Below, piece after piece: positions 26,254 to 35,336 of a stretch of DNA of 64,000 nt. The DNA is from an uncultured Ignavibacteria bacterium (GTDB lineage Bacteria > Bacteroidota > Ignavibacteria > Tepidaquicellales > Tepidaquicellaceae). The DNA is taken from contig CALMST010000252.1 in the NCBI GenBank assembly GCA_937872315.1, positions 1 to 64,000 on the forward strand, read 5' to 3'. A model generated the notes under the pieces. It had not been told where the DNA came from. It did no database searches and saw nothing but the letters and a program-made list of their open reading frames with translations. Each line of letters begins with the position of its first letter. Within the stretch, counting starts at the first letter, position 1. The translations under genes were made by a program, and so were the position numbers.

Positions 26254-28062
26254 TTGGCAAAGAAACAAAATAAATCTGTCCGGAAAAATTCCGCTTCAGA
26301 AGTAAAAAATGATTTAAAAGACAATCCGCTTTATAACTATGGATTGGTCATTCTTTTTTTTGTATTTCTGATCCTTCTTACGAGTTTTAAGATCACAGGC
26401 GATGATGATGTTTTCTGGCACCTGGCGACAGGCAGATATATAGTAGAGACTCATCATGTTCCGTCAACAGATATTTTTGGTTTTGTAACAGAAGGTCAGG
26501 AGTGGATGCCTTTTGAATGGGGCTGGGATGTAATCACTTATGGTTTGTATAATATCGGAGGATACAATGCCATACTTATTTTCAGGACATTGATCTTTGT
26601 GCTAATATTTTTATTGTTCTTTCTAATACTCCGGAAATTCAAAGTAAGTCATACACTGATATTCTTTTTCCTTACATTGCTTGCCTTTGGAATTATTGAC
26701 AGGCTCACTCCCCGTCCTCATATTATGTCCCTGTTGTTCTTTGTTATTCTCCTGTACATAATTATTGAATACAGATATTTTAAAAGGGAAAATTATAAGA
26801 TCCTTTTTTTCATTCCATTGATATTTCTGCTATGGGCAAATATTCATATGGGAATAATTGCCGGGATCTTTCTGATGGGAGTATATGTGTTATCGGAAAT
26901 ATTGATATTTCTCTATCCGGCAAAATTTTCCGGAAAAGAAATTCCGTCTCTTACAAAATCCGGGCTTTACAGGCTGATCATTATTTTTGTGATTTCAATT
27001 CTTGTTATGTTCATAAATCCTAATACTTATGCTACTTACATATACGCTTATGATCATACCAAAATGAAACTGCTCGAGACCATTAATGAATGGAGGTCTC
27101 CTTTTGATGAAATGTTTGGAGGTGGATTTGTCACAACCATATACAAAGTTTTTCTGTTCGGAGGAATTGTTATACTGTATTATGCCGTAAAGACCAGAGA
27201 TCTGTTTGCAGCATTGGTTTTTATATCTTTTGCTGTGTATTCAGTCAGAGCAGTCAGATTCACGGTTGATTATCTCATCATAATAACAATATTCCTTACG
27301 GTATCAGTAAGTTATATAATTACTAGCTCGAAAAATGAAGGTCTGAAAAGATTCTTCACTACCAATCCCGTTCCGAAAGTAGCACTGGAGATAATTTTAC
27401 TGTTCTTTATAATAAATCTTCCAAATGACAAGCTTTACATGGATCATTTAAAATATTACAGAGTATCCGGTTTCGGAATCAATTCTGATTTCATACCGGT
27501 CCAGATGTTTGACTTCATGAAGGAGAACAGGATACCGGAGACAGGTCAGAGACCGCTCAATCATTTTGGAAGCGGAGGTTATCTTGTCTGGAATTTTCCG
27601 GGAAGTAAGAATTTTATTGACAGCAGAAATCTAAATGATGAGATATTCAGTGAATACAACACACTGATGGCAATGAGACCGGGATTTGAGAATAAGCTAA
27701 AGAGTTATGACATAGATTATTCTTTATATCTTGCACCTGATCTTGTAAGAGCGCCGGCTGAGATGCAGCAGTCAATCATATCATATTACAGCAAGCATCC
27801 GGATGAATGGAAACTGGTATTCTGGGATGATAAATCTTTTTTATATGTTAAGAATCTGCCCAGGTTTGAAGATGTCATAGATAAGTATGAATATAAATAT
27901 GTAACACCTTACAATTTTTTATATCAGAAAAATGTTCTTGAAAATGCGGTAAAGGAAGATCCTGTCCGATTGAAGGAGGAGATAGGCAGAAAATTATCAG
28001 AAGATCCGGATGGTCTGATAATAAATTCAATTAACAGTACTTACTCAAACAGATTAAAATAA
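26254..28062 (+). CDS. Multipass membrane protein, possible GT-C glycosyltransferase
   Basis: A 602-aa protein starting at TTG directly behind the NHL gene. The cytoplasmic N-terminus is short and Lys/Asn-rich; about ten transmembrane helices span residues 30-390. The first large loop holds 'GDDDVFWHLATGRYIVETHH' and 'EWMPFEWGWDVITYGLYNIG'. The acidic motif after helix 1 suggests a GT-C fold, as in membrane glycosyltransferases that use polyprenyl donors. The soluble C-terminal part (~400-602) contains 'GSGGYLVWNFPGSKNFIDSR', a stretch also common in such enzymes. No family name can be given with confidence. Confidence 0.72.
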   Translation: MAKKQNKSVRKNSASEVKNDLKDNPLYNYGLVILFFVFLILLTSFKITGDDDVFWHLATGRYIVETHHVPSTDIFGFVTEGQEWMPFEWGWDVITYGLYNIGGYNAILIFRTLIFVLIFLLFFLILRKFKVSHTLIFFFLTLLAFGIIDRLTPRPHIMSLLFFVILLYIIIEYRYFKRENYKILFFIPLIFLLWANIHMGIIAGIFLMGVYVLSEILIFLYPAKFSGKEIPSLTKSGLYRLIIIFVISILVMFINPNTYATYIYAYDHTKMKLLETINEWRSPFDEMFGGGFVTTIYKVFLFGGIVILYYAVKTRDLFAALVFISFAVYSVRAVRFTVDYLIIITIFLTVSVSYIITSSKNEGLKRFFTTNPVPKVALEIILLFFIINLPNDKLYMDHLKYYRVSGFGINSDFIPVQMFDFMKENRIPETGQRPLNHFGSGGYLVWNFPGSKNFIDSRNLNDEIFSEYNTLMAMRPGFENKLKSYDIDYSLYLAPDLVRAPAEMQQSIISYYSKHPDEWKLVFWDDKSFLYVKNLPRFEDVIDKYEYKYVTPYNFLYQKNVLENAVKEDPVRLKEEIGRKLSEDPDGLIINSINSTYSNRLK

Positions 28063-28087
28063 TTTTTTTAATTAACTAAAATATATC

Positions 28088-30439
28088 ATGAAAAAAATAA
28101 TTTTCACAATTTGCATGATGATGATAGGACTCATTTCTCAGGCACAGGTTGTACCTATTTCATCAATCACAATAAATAATTCACAGGGTATTCCAATTGA
28201 TACAGGAGCATTTAAAACAGTCACCGGAATTGTAACCGCTGGCAACCAGTTCGGAGGTCCGGCTTATATGATGGATGCGACAGGCGGAATAGCTGTTTAC
28301 TATATTGATTTCTCGACTGCAGTTTCTATCGGAGACAGCGTGATAGTAACTGCTAAACTCAGCCAGTTTAACGGACTTACAGAGCTTGTGTTTTCTGAAG
28401 TCGGAGGAACTCCTTCATTTTCTATTATAAGCAGCGGTCATCCTGTTCCATCACCAGAAGTTATTACACTTCAGCAGTTGAATACACAGACCTGGAACGG
28501 GCATGAAGAATATGAAGGAAGTCTAATCAGAATAAACGGACTTACAATTTCAGGTACGGGAACTTTCCAGGCTAACACCAATTATACCGTGACTGATGCT
28601 TCAGGCACGGGGGAATTAAGAATTGATAACAATACTAATCTTGTGGGAACGGCAATACCATCGGGACCATTTGACTGCATTGCAGAAGCGGCTCAGTTTA
28701 TATTCAGTCCGCCATACAGCTCAGGATACCAGTTTCTGCCGAGATTCACTGCTGATATAATCCAAAGCGGAGGACCTGTTATATTAGTCCCTCCGACAGA
28801 ATCAAACATAGCTTCTTCCACTATTACGATATCATGGACTACACAAACTGCAGGAGACAGTAAATTAAGATATTTTCTTTCAGATTCGCTTAATCAGCCA
28901 ATAGTCTTTACTGATTCCATGTATAATGCAAATCCTACCACCGAACATAGTTTTAATTTAACCGGTCTTCAGCCTGGTAAAATATATTATGCCGTTGGAT
29001 CATCAACAAGCGGGTTAGGAACAAGTAACAGTTCTCCAAAATATTTTTCAACCTCATCAGATCCTGCTTCTACAGGCAGAACCGAAGTTTATTTTAACAA
29101 ACCGGTGGATAACTCTTTTGCAATGCCGGGAAATAATGCTGTTGGAAATGTTGATTTCAAGGTAAGACTGGGAGAAAGAATAGATTCTGCCGCAAGATCA
29201 ATTGATATTGCTATTTATTCATTCAATGAAATTACTCAGCTGCGGGATAAACTGATCAGTGCGCTTGTCAGAGGAGTAAAGATAAGAATGGTGTATGATC
29301 ACCGGGACGGAAATACTCAACAGCTTGTGGAAGATCTCAGGAATGCTGGAATATTGGTACAGCAAAGACCAATCAGCTCCAATATCATGCACAACAAATT
29401 TTTCATATTTGATGCAAGAGACAATGTTTCATATTCAGATGACTGGTTATGGACAGGTTCCGCTAACATTACAAACGAGCAGTTTTATGCAGATGCTCAG
29501 AATGTCATTTTCATTCAGGATCAGGCGCTTTGCAATACCTATACCAGAGAATTTGAGGAAATGTGGGGATCACACAATAATATTAATAATCCATCCAATG
29601 CAAAATTCGGATCCAACAAAAGTGACAATACTCCTCATAAGTTTGTAATAAACGGTAAAAATGTTGAGTGTTATTTTTCACCAAGTGACAATACCTCTAC
29701 AAAGATCGAAAATATGATCGCGGATTATACTGACAAATCTATTTACTTCTGCGCATTTGCTTTCACCAGATTCAATATTGCCAATAAAATGAAAGCGGAA
29801 TTCAATCCGCCGGATAAAATGGTAAGAGGAGTTTTTGATGATAATAATGGCACAGATCCTTCAAGTGTTTATCCTGAAATGAAAGGTATTGGAGGCAGCA
29901 GTCCATGGAATCCTCCGGCACCTGTTTATCTGGACGGCCAAACCGGTTTACTGCACAGTAAATACATTCTTATAGATGCTGATCTGCCTTCAAGCAATCC
30001 GATTGTTCAGACCGGTTCAATGAATTATTCTACAGCAGCTACAACAGGTAACGATGAGAATATTTTACTGATTTATGATTCACTCATTGCAAATATCTAT
30101 CTTCAGGATTTCGCGAAAAGATATTCTGAAGCCGGCGGAACCATTGGAGTCGAACAGATCTCAAATCTTGTACCTTCTGAATATGTACTGGATCAGAATT
30201 ATCCGAATCCATTCAATCCGAAGACAGTCATAAATTATTCGATTCCAAAGTCGGAAAAAGTTTCTTTGAAAATATTTGATGCTTTGGGTAGAGAAGTTAT
30301 GACACTTGTTAACGATATACAAACAAGCGGAACTTATAAAGTCACATTTGATGCAACGGCTCTCAGCAGCGGAATATATTTTTATACACTGACCACAAGT
30401 GAATTTATTCAGACAAAGAGAATGATGCTCATCAAGTAA
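28088..30439 (+). CDS. Secreted phospholipase-D-like protein with OB fold, FN3 and T9SS sorting domain
   Basis: A 783-aa protein. Signal peptide; an OB-fold-like domain (~25-225, 'TVTGIVTAGNQFGG' ... 'GDSVIVTAKLSQF'); an FN3 domain (~235-330); then a PLD-type region (~345-690). Both HKD motifs are present: H435-x-K437 in 'HNKFFIFD' with 'GSANIT', and H623-x-K625 in 'HSKYILID' with 'GSMNYS'. Two complete motifs predict an active phosphodiesterase (phospholipase or nuclease). The C-terminus is a T9SS type A sorting domain (DQNYPNPFNPKTVINYSIP). OB fold plus PLD suggests extracellular DNA as a possible substrate. Last gene of the block, followed by a strong terminator. Confidence 0.87.
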   Translation: MKKIIFTICMMMIGLISQAQVVPISSITINNSQGIPIDTGAFKTVTGIVTAGNQFGGPAYMMDATGGIAVYYIDFSTAVSIGDSVIVTAKLSQFNGLTELVFSEVGGTPSFSIISSGHPVPSPEVITLQQLNTQTWNGHEEYEGSLIRINGLTISGTGTFQANTNYTVTDASGTGELRIDNNTNLVGTAIPSGPFDCIAEAAQFIFSPPYSSGYQFLPRFTADIIQSGGPVILVPPTESNIASSTITISWTTQTAGDSKLRYFLSDSLNQPIVFTDSMYNANPTTEHSFNLTGLQPGKIYYAVGSSTSGLGTSNSSPKYFSTSSDPASTGRTEVYFNKPVDNSFAMPGNNAVGNVDFKVRLGERIDSAARSIDIAIYSFNEITQLRDKLISALVRGVKIRMVYDHRDGNTQQLVEDLRNAGILVQQRPISSNIMHNKFFIFDARDNVSYSDDWLWTGSANITNEQFYADAQNVIFIQDQALCNTYTREFEEMWGSHNNINNPSNAKFGSNKSDNTPHKFVINGKNVECYFSPSDNTSTKIENMIADYTDKSIYFCAFAFTRFNIANKMKAEFNPPDKMVRGVFDDNNGTDPSSVYPEMKGIGGSSPWNPPAPVYLDGQTGLLHSKYILIDADLPSSNPIVQTGSMNYSTAATTGNDENILLIYDSLIANIYLQDFAKRYSEAGGTIGVEQISNLVPSEYVLDQNYPNPFNPKTVINYSIPKSEKVSLKIFDALGREVMTLVNDIQTSGTYKVTFDATALSSGIYFYTLTTSEFIQTKRMMLIK

Positions 30440-30463
30440 ACTTTTTCTTAAGTGTTAATATTT

Positions 30464-30496
30464 AAAGCCGCAGGATCAGATATCTGCGGCTTTTTT
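30464..30496 (+). terminator. Rho-independent terminator after the PLD-like gene
   Basis: A GC-rich 10-bp stem (AAAGCCGCAG 30464-30473 with CTGCGGCTTT 30484-30493) with a 10-nt loop and a run of six T. Confidence 0.9.
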
Positions 30497-30632
30497 ATTT
30501 TAAATCTTTTTGAGGTTATTATACGTAACTTTCTTTATATATTCGAACATAATTTATCTTTTGTAGCATTTTTTACATAAAATTAGTATTTTTAAATTAA
30601 TTATTTTTATAAATCAGAAACGAATATTTATG

Positions 30633-30646
30633 GTAGAATGTTCTAC
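30633..30646. promoter_or_regulatory. Short inverted repeat upstream of the peptidase/propeller gene
   Basis: GTAGAA-TG-TTCTAC is a perfect 6-bp inverted repeat with a 2-bp spacer. It sits ~32 bp before the start at 30678, in the only sizeable leader of this block. It could be an operator or transcript leader hairpin; no regulator is assigned. Confidence 0.3.
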
Positions 30647-30677
30647 TTTTTAACTCCAAAACAAAAAACGGGTATTT

Positions 30678-33600
30678 ATGAAAACAAGAAGCATTTCCCT
30701 CATAATATTTTTAGCATTATTAACCGGAATATTATTCACAAGTAAAAACTCTCAATCACAATCAGCGGCAGTATTTGGACAAAACAAAGTTCAATATAAA
30801 ACTTTTCACTGGAAATATCTGAAGACAAAACATTTTGATGTATATTTTTACCAGGGCGGCAGAAAGCTTGCGGAGTTTGCTGCTCATGTGGCAGAAAAAT
30901 CATTAAAAAATCTTTCTGAAAATTTAGATTATAATATCAGCAACAGAATTCCATTTGTTGTATTCAATTCTCATAATGACTTCCAGCAAAATAATGTAAT
31001 TGATGAATATTTGCCGGAAGGTGTTGGGGGTGTCACAGAATTATTCAAAAACCGGATAAATGTTCCCTTCGAAGGTGATTATGAAAAATTCAGACATGTG
31101 ATTCATCATGAGCTATTACATGCATTCATGAATGATATGTTTTACGGAGGCACACTTCAGAATATCGTTTCGAGAAATATTTCACTCTCCTTCCCTCTCT
31201 GGTATACAGAAGGCATGGCAGAAGTTCAGAGTTTGTACGGTCTGGATAAGCAAACGGATATGTTCATGAGGGATGCAATTATTAATAATAACGTCCCTCC
31301 TCTTGATTACATCGGTGGATATTTTGCATACCGGGGCGGACAGAGTTTTTTTGCATATCTTATAGATACTTATGGAGAGGAGAAACTAGGTGTACTTATG
31401 AATAACATAAAAGCTTATAATGACGTCGATGTAGGATTCAAAGAGACTTATAAAATTTCTCTGGAGCAGCTTGGAGAGAACTGGCTGCTTTATCTTAAAA
31501 AAACCTACTGGCCGGATCTTAAAGCAAGAGAATTGGTAAAGGATTTTGCGACACAACTCACATTCCATGACAGAGACGGCGGTTCCTATAATGTAGCCCC
31601 TGTTATTTCTCCCGACGGGGAAAAATTCGCATTTATATCAAATCAGGATGATCAGTTTGATGTATTTATCGCGAAGACAAAGAATGGAGAAATCATTGAT
31701 GAAGTAGTATCCGGTAATACTTCATCCGATTTTGAAGAACTGCACATCCTTACTCCTGGACTAAGCTGGTCACCGGACGGTAAAAAAATTGCTTTAAGCG
31801 CTAAGGCAGGTGACAAGGATGTAATATATATTATTGACATCAAAACAGAAGAAAGAAAAACCCTTCCATTAAGTTTTGACATGATCAGTTATCTTAACTG
31901 GTCGCCTGTGGGAAATAAAATCGCATTTATAGGCAGCAGAAATGAGGAATCAAATCTTTTCACATACGACCTGTATAACAAAAAACTTGAAATGTTAACC
32001 GATGATATTTTTTCTGATTCAAATCCTACCTGGGCTCTGGACGGGAAAAGCATATTTTTTACTTCCGACCGCGGAGATTATACTGATCAGAATAATATGC
32101 CTAATGATATAAAAATGTGGGAGTATGATTTCAGTAATACTGACTATTACCGGATTGATATCGCAACAAGAGATATTGACAGATTAAGCAATACAAAAAA
32201 TTCGAAAGAAAGTTTTGGTCAGATAAGCCCGGACGGAAAAAAAGTACTTTATGTTTCTGATAAAAACGGGATCAGCAATATTTATTTAAGAGAACGGGAT
32301 TCTGCAGGAAACATAATTGACAGACCTATTACAAATTCACTTAGTCCGGTAGAACAGATCTCTATGTCAAGAGATGGTAAAAAACTATTATTCGTATCTC
32401 TGAACAAGGGCGGTTATGATATATTCATGCTTGAAAATCCTCTGGAGAGGGATCTTGGAGTTATGGAGCTTGAGCCTACTGAGTTTGCTTTAAAGATGGA
32501 TGATTATTCGGAAAAAATGGGAAGGGAAATATATTCCAAAAATGGCGAATCCGGGGATTCATTTCAGGAGGATAGTCTTAAAATAATGAGTTCTGATTCA
32601 GGTTCACTGGCAATTTCAGATTCATTAGCAGTAACGGATTCATCTGAAACCAATGTATTGAGTGAAACAACGGTGCAGGGTAATATTACTGATGAAACCA
32701 CCCTTGCTGAAAATGCGGTAATAGAAAATGATTCAATTGTCAGTGAATCTCAAACTGAGACTTCTGAGATCATGAAGGAGGAAAGCGATTCAGTTCAGCT
32801 TTATGGTGAGGATGTTAAAATTAGTTTTGAGGATATTGAAAGTAAAAGCAAAGCTGTCAACAATACAAAGGACAGTATGTATTCACTAAATCAGAATTTT
32901 AAGATTGAAGGAAATCAAAATCCTGACGGTACATATAAAGTAAAGGATTATAAAATTAAGTTTACCCCTGATCTTGTATTCGGAAATGCAAGTTATGCTT
33001 CTTTTTATGGAGTGCAGGGTATAGCTCAGATCGCTCTGAGCGATATGCTGGGAGATCACAGGATATACATACAGACTTCTCTAGTAATTGATCTTAAGAA
33101 CAGTGATTATGCTGTTGCTTATTATAATCTTGCCAACAGGATCGATTACGGATTTCAGTTATATCATACTGCCAGATTCATTACGTACGGTAATGGATTT
33201 TATAATTTTTTATACCGATACAGAACATTCGGCGGAAGTGTAATTGGCGCGTATCCTATCTCAAGATTTAACAGAATTGATGCCAGTCTTGGATTGCAGA
33301 ATATTTCCCGTGAGAATCTTGATATAGCTACAGAACCAACAACCTCAAAGACTATTCTGATACCATCTCTGAGTTATGTTCATGACAATACATCGTACGG
33401 ACCTTATTTTAATTTTCCTGTATCAGGAACAAGATATAATGTTACAGTAATGGGATCTCCTAAATTTGGTTCTGAGGGAATAGGATTTACTTCTGTGCTC
33501 GGTGATTTCAGAAGTTATTTTAAACTCTCTGACGATTATACTTTTGCTGGTAGATTTTCCGGCGGAATCAGTTTTGGCGCAAACCCAATGCAATTCTTTA

Positions 33601-34052
33601 TCGGAGGAACAGATAACTGGATAAACTATGAATATGCAAATTATAATCTTCCGGTTTCTAGTATTGAAGATTATGCTTTTCTTTCGCCCGGACTTCCATT
33701 AAGAGGATTTGATTATGATCAGTTGTCAGGTTCAAAATATTACATAATGAATCTTGAAATGAGATTTCCATTATTCAAATATCTTATCTTCGGAGCCTTG
33801 CCTCTTGGATTTGCAAACATTGAGGGAGTTACATTCCTTGATATGGGAACAGCTTTTAATGATTTCAATGAAGTTAATCTTTTCAGAAATGTGAACGGAT
33901 CTTCACAGACCAAAGATCTTTTGGTGGGAACAGGTCTTGGTGCAAGAGCAAATTTATTTGGTTTCCCGTTTAAGTTTGATGTTGCGTGGAGATATGATCT
34001 GGATAAATTTTCCAGTCCTAAATATTATATTTCTCTGGGATACGATTTCTAG
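30678..34052 (+). CDS. Metallopeptidase-like, PD40 beta-propeller and outer-membrane barrel fusion protein
   Basis: A 1,124-aa protein. Signal peptide, then a peptidase-MA-like domain (~40-290) with HELLH at residues 144-148 and a downstream 'WYTEGMAEVQSL' supplying the glutamate ligand, so the zinc site looks intact. Residues ~300-600 contain PD40/TolB propeller repeats ('SPDGEKFAFIS', 'SPDGKKIALSA', 'SPDGKKVLYVS', 'SRDGKKLLFVS'). A Ser/Glu-rich low-complexity linker (~625-740) follows. The C-terminal ~350 residues form a barrel resembling the bacterial surface antigen (Omp85/BamA-like) domain, ending 'YYISLGYDF'. The architecture is known from annotated genomes in Bacteroidota and Gemmatimonadota; function is unproven. 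It is monocistronic. Confidence 0.83.
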   Translation: MKTRSISLIIFLALLTGILFTSKNSQSQSAAVFGQNKVQYKTFHWKYLKTKHFDVYFYQGGRKLAEFAAHVAEKSLKNLSENLDYNISNRIPFVVFNSHNDFQQNNVIDEYLPEGVGGVTELFKNRINVPFEGDYEKFRHVIHHELLHAFMNDMFYGGTLQNIVSRNISLSFPLWYTEGMAEVQSLYGLDKQTDMFMRDAIINNNVPPLDYIGGYFAYRGGQSFFAYLIDTYGEEKLGVLMNNIKAYNDVDVGFKETYKISLEQLGENWLLYLKKTYWPDLKARELVKDFATQLTFHDRDGGSYNVAPVISPDGEKFAFISNQDDQFDVFIAKTKNGEIIDEVVSGNTSSDFEELHILTPGLSWSPDGKKIALSAKAGDKDVIYIIDIKTEERKTLPLSFDMISYLNWSPVGNKIAFIGSRNEESNLFTYDLYNKKLEMLTDDIFSDSNPTWALDGKSIFFTSDRGDYTDQNNMPNDIKMWEYDFSNTDYYRIDIATRDIDRLSNTKNSKESFGQISPDGKKVLYVSDKNGISNIYLRERDSAGNIIDRPITNSLSPVEQISMSRDGKKLLFVSLNKGGYDIFMLENPLERDLGVMELEPTEFALKMDDYSEKMGREIYSKNGESGDSFQEDSLKIMSSDSGSLAISDSLAVTDSSETNVLSETTVQGNITDETTLAENAVIENDSIVSESQTETSEIMKEESDSVQLYGEDVKISFEDIESKSKAVNNTKDSMYSLNQNFKIEGNQNPDGTYKVKDYKIKFTPDLVFGNASYASFYGVQGIAQIALSDMLGDHRIYIQTSLVIDLKNSDYAVAYYNLANRIDYGFQLYHTARFITYGNGFYNFLYRYRTFGGSVIGAYPISRFNRIDASLGLQNISRENLDIATEPTTSKTILIPSLSYVHDNTSYGPYFNFPVSGTRYNVTVMGSPKFGSEGIGFTSVLGDFRSYFKLSDDYTFAGRFSGGISFGANPMQFFIGGTDNWINYEYANYNLPVSSIEDYAFLSPGLPLRGFDYDQLSGSKYYIMNLEMRFPLFKYLIFGALPLGFANIEGVTFLDMGTAFNDFNEVNLFRNVNGSSQTKDLLVGTGLGARANLFGFPFKFDVAWRYDLDKFSSPKYYISLGYDF

Positions 34053-34073
34053 GAATGATTTTAATTCGGATAA

Positions 34074-34109
34074 AAAAAAACCCATAAAACATATTTTATG
34101 GGTTTTTTT
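34074..34109. terminator. Bidirectional terminator between the fusion-protein gene and rplI
   Basis: AAAAAAACCCATAAAA (34074-34089) pairs with TTTTATGGGTTTTTTT (34094-34109), with a 4-nt loop. Convergent genes end on both sides. Confidence 0.88.
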
Positions 34110-34132
34110 ATTTCTATATAAAATTTGATTTG

Positions 34133-34747
34133 TTATTCTGTAACTTTATTTTCATCCGGAGTGACAACTTCTGATTCATCTTTATTTTCAACTGCTTCAG
34201 CTTCTTCTTTTGTTTCTGAAATATTCTCATCATTGGATTCTGCAACAGCTTCAGATTTTAGCTCATCAGATTTAACTTCTGCTGTTTCTTCAGATGCGGA
34301 ATTTTCTTTAACTACATTAACTTTAATCAATGCAACCACTGAATGCTGAAGTTTAACTTCAACTTCATGTTCTCCCAATGATTTTATAGCTTCTTTAAGA
34401 ATTATTTTTTTTCTGTCAAGATTCTCAAATCCTTTTTCAACCAGTCTGTCAAAAATCATCTGCGATGTGACCGATCCAAAGATCTTATCTTCTTCACCGG
34501 TTTTCATTTCAAAAGTGATCACATTACTGGAAAGAGCTGAAGAAATTTTCTGAGCTTCATCTACAAGTTTTTGTACTTTTTTAGCTCTCTGTTTTTTTAT
34601 TTCTTCAAAACTTTTTAAGTTTGATTCATTAGCAATAGTAGCATAGCCTTTAGGAATTAAATAATTTCTGGCATAACCGTTCTTTACATTAAGGATCTGA
34701 CCTTCATCACCGAGAATTTCATGTTCTTTTTTTAAAATAATTTTCAT
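34133..34747 (-). CDS. rplI: 50S ribosomal protein L9 with acidic C-terminal extension
   Basis: A 204-aa protein. Residues 1-148 are canonical L9: N-terminal rRNA-binding domain with 'GDEGQILNVKNGYARNYLIP', the long connecting helix, and the C-terminal domain ('IFGSVTSQMIFDRL', 'GEHEVEVKLQHSVVALIKV'). Residues ~149-204 are an added Glu/Ser/Asp-rich tail of low complexity. It is last in the rpsF-ssb-rplI operon; the intergenic space before it carries a GGGTGG/CCACCC hairpin but no rpsR gene. Confidence 0.96.
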   Translation of the reverse strand: MKIILKKEHEILGDEGQILNVKNGYARNYLIPKGYATIANESNLKSFEEIKKQRAKKVQKLVDEAQKISSALSSNVITFEMKTGEEDKIFGSVTSQMIFDRLVEKGFENLDRKKIILKEAIKSLGEHEVEVKLQHSVVALIKVNVVKENSASEETAEVKSDELKSEAVAESNDENISETKEEAEAVENKDESEVVTPDENKVTE

Positions 34748-34774
34748 GTTACTTTTATGTTTATAAATAAATTA

Positions 34775-34797
34775 GGGTGGAAAATTTATTACCACCC
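34775..34797 (-). promoter_or_regulatory. Hairpin in the ssb-rplI intergenic space
   Basis: GGGTGG (34775-34780) and CCACCC (34792-34797) can pair around an 11-nt AT-rich loop, in the place where rpsR usually lies. On the minus strand it is followed by mixed AT sequence rather than a T-run, so it is more likely an mRNA processing or regulatory stem than a full terminator. Confidence 0.4.
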
Positions 34798-34820
34798 CGG
34801 CATTAATAAAATAAGATTAA

Positions 34821-35288
34821 TTAATTAGAATCACTTCCCTTGATGAGATCTGAATCTTCAGGAGAAAGCAAAGCGTCAAAAGATTCATCAGAAAATGTAT
34901 CAAGATCATCTTCCTTTTCATTGTCAGAATCCACAGAAGAACCTTTTTTGTTCAGGAACTGAATTCTTCTTGCTTTAATTTCAACAATAGTTCTGTTTGT
35001 ACCGTCATCAGTTTTAAAAGTTCTGCTTTGCAGCTCACCATCTACAAGCACAGCATTACCTTTTTTTAGTCTGTCCTTGCAGCTGTCTGCTAGTCTGTTC
35101 CATGCGACAATACCAACATAGCACACATCTTCTTTCCATTCTTCATTTTTATCTTTAAATCTTCTGTTGCTGGCAATAGAAAAATTTACAACCGGAGTTC
35201 CGGATGTTGTTTGTCTGAAGATTGGATCTTTTGTTAAATTTCCTGCTATTACAACTGAATTTAATTCGGGCATCTTGTAATCAGCCAT
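34821..35288 (-). CDS. ssb: Single-stranded DNA-binding protein
   Basis: A 155-aa protein. Residues ~9-112 are the SSB OB fold ('LNSVVIAGNLTKDPIFRQT', 'VVNFSIASNRRF', 'WNRLADSCKDRLKKG', 'VLVDGELQSRTF'). The C-terminal tail is acidic and serine-rich but ends '...DSDLIKGSDSN', not in the usual D-D-x-P-F tip that recruits replication and repair partners; an internal 'EDDLDTF' is the nearest match. Second gene of the rpsF operon. Unusually for this window it has a strong GGAGG Shine-Dalgarno site. Confidence 0.94.
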   Translation of the reverse strand: MADYKMPELNSVVIAGNLTKDPIFRQTTSGTPVVNFSIASNRRFKDKNEEWKEDVCYVGIVAWNRLADSCKDRLKKGNAVLVDGELQSRTFKTDDGTNRTIVEIKARRIQFLNKKGSSVDSDNEKEDDLDTFSDESFDALLSPEDSDLIKGSDSN

Positions 35289-35294
35289 GTTTTT

Positions 35295-35299
35295 CCTCC
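35295..35299 (-). promoter_or_regulatory. Strong Shine-Dalgarno site of ssb
   Basis: GGAGG on the minus strand, 6 bases before the ATG at 35288. Most other genes here have only A-rich leaders, so this site stands out. Confidence 0.7.
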
Positions 35300-35336
35300 G
35301 GGATTAATGAATATATTTTGTTTTTTAAATTATTGT

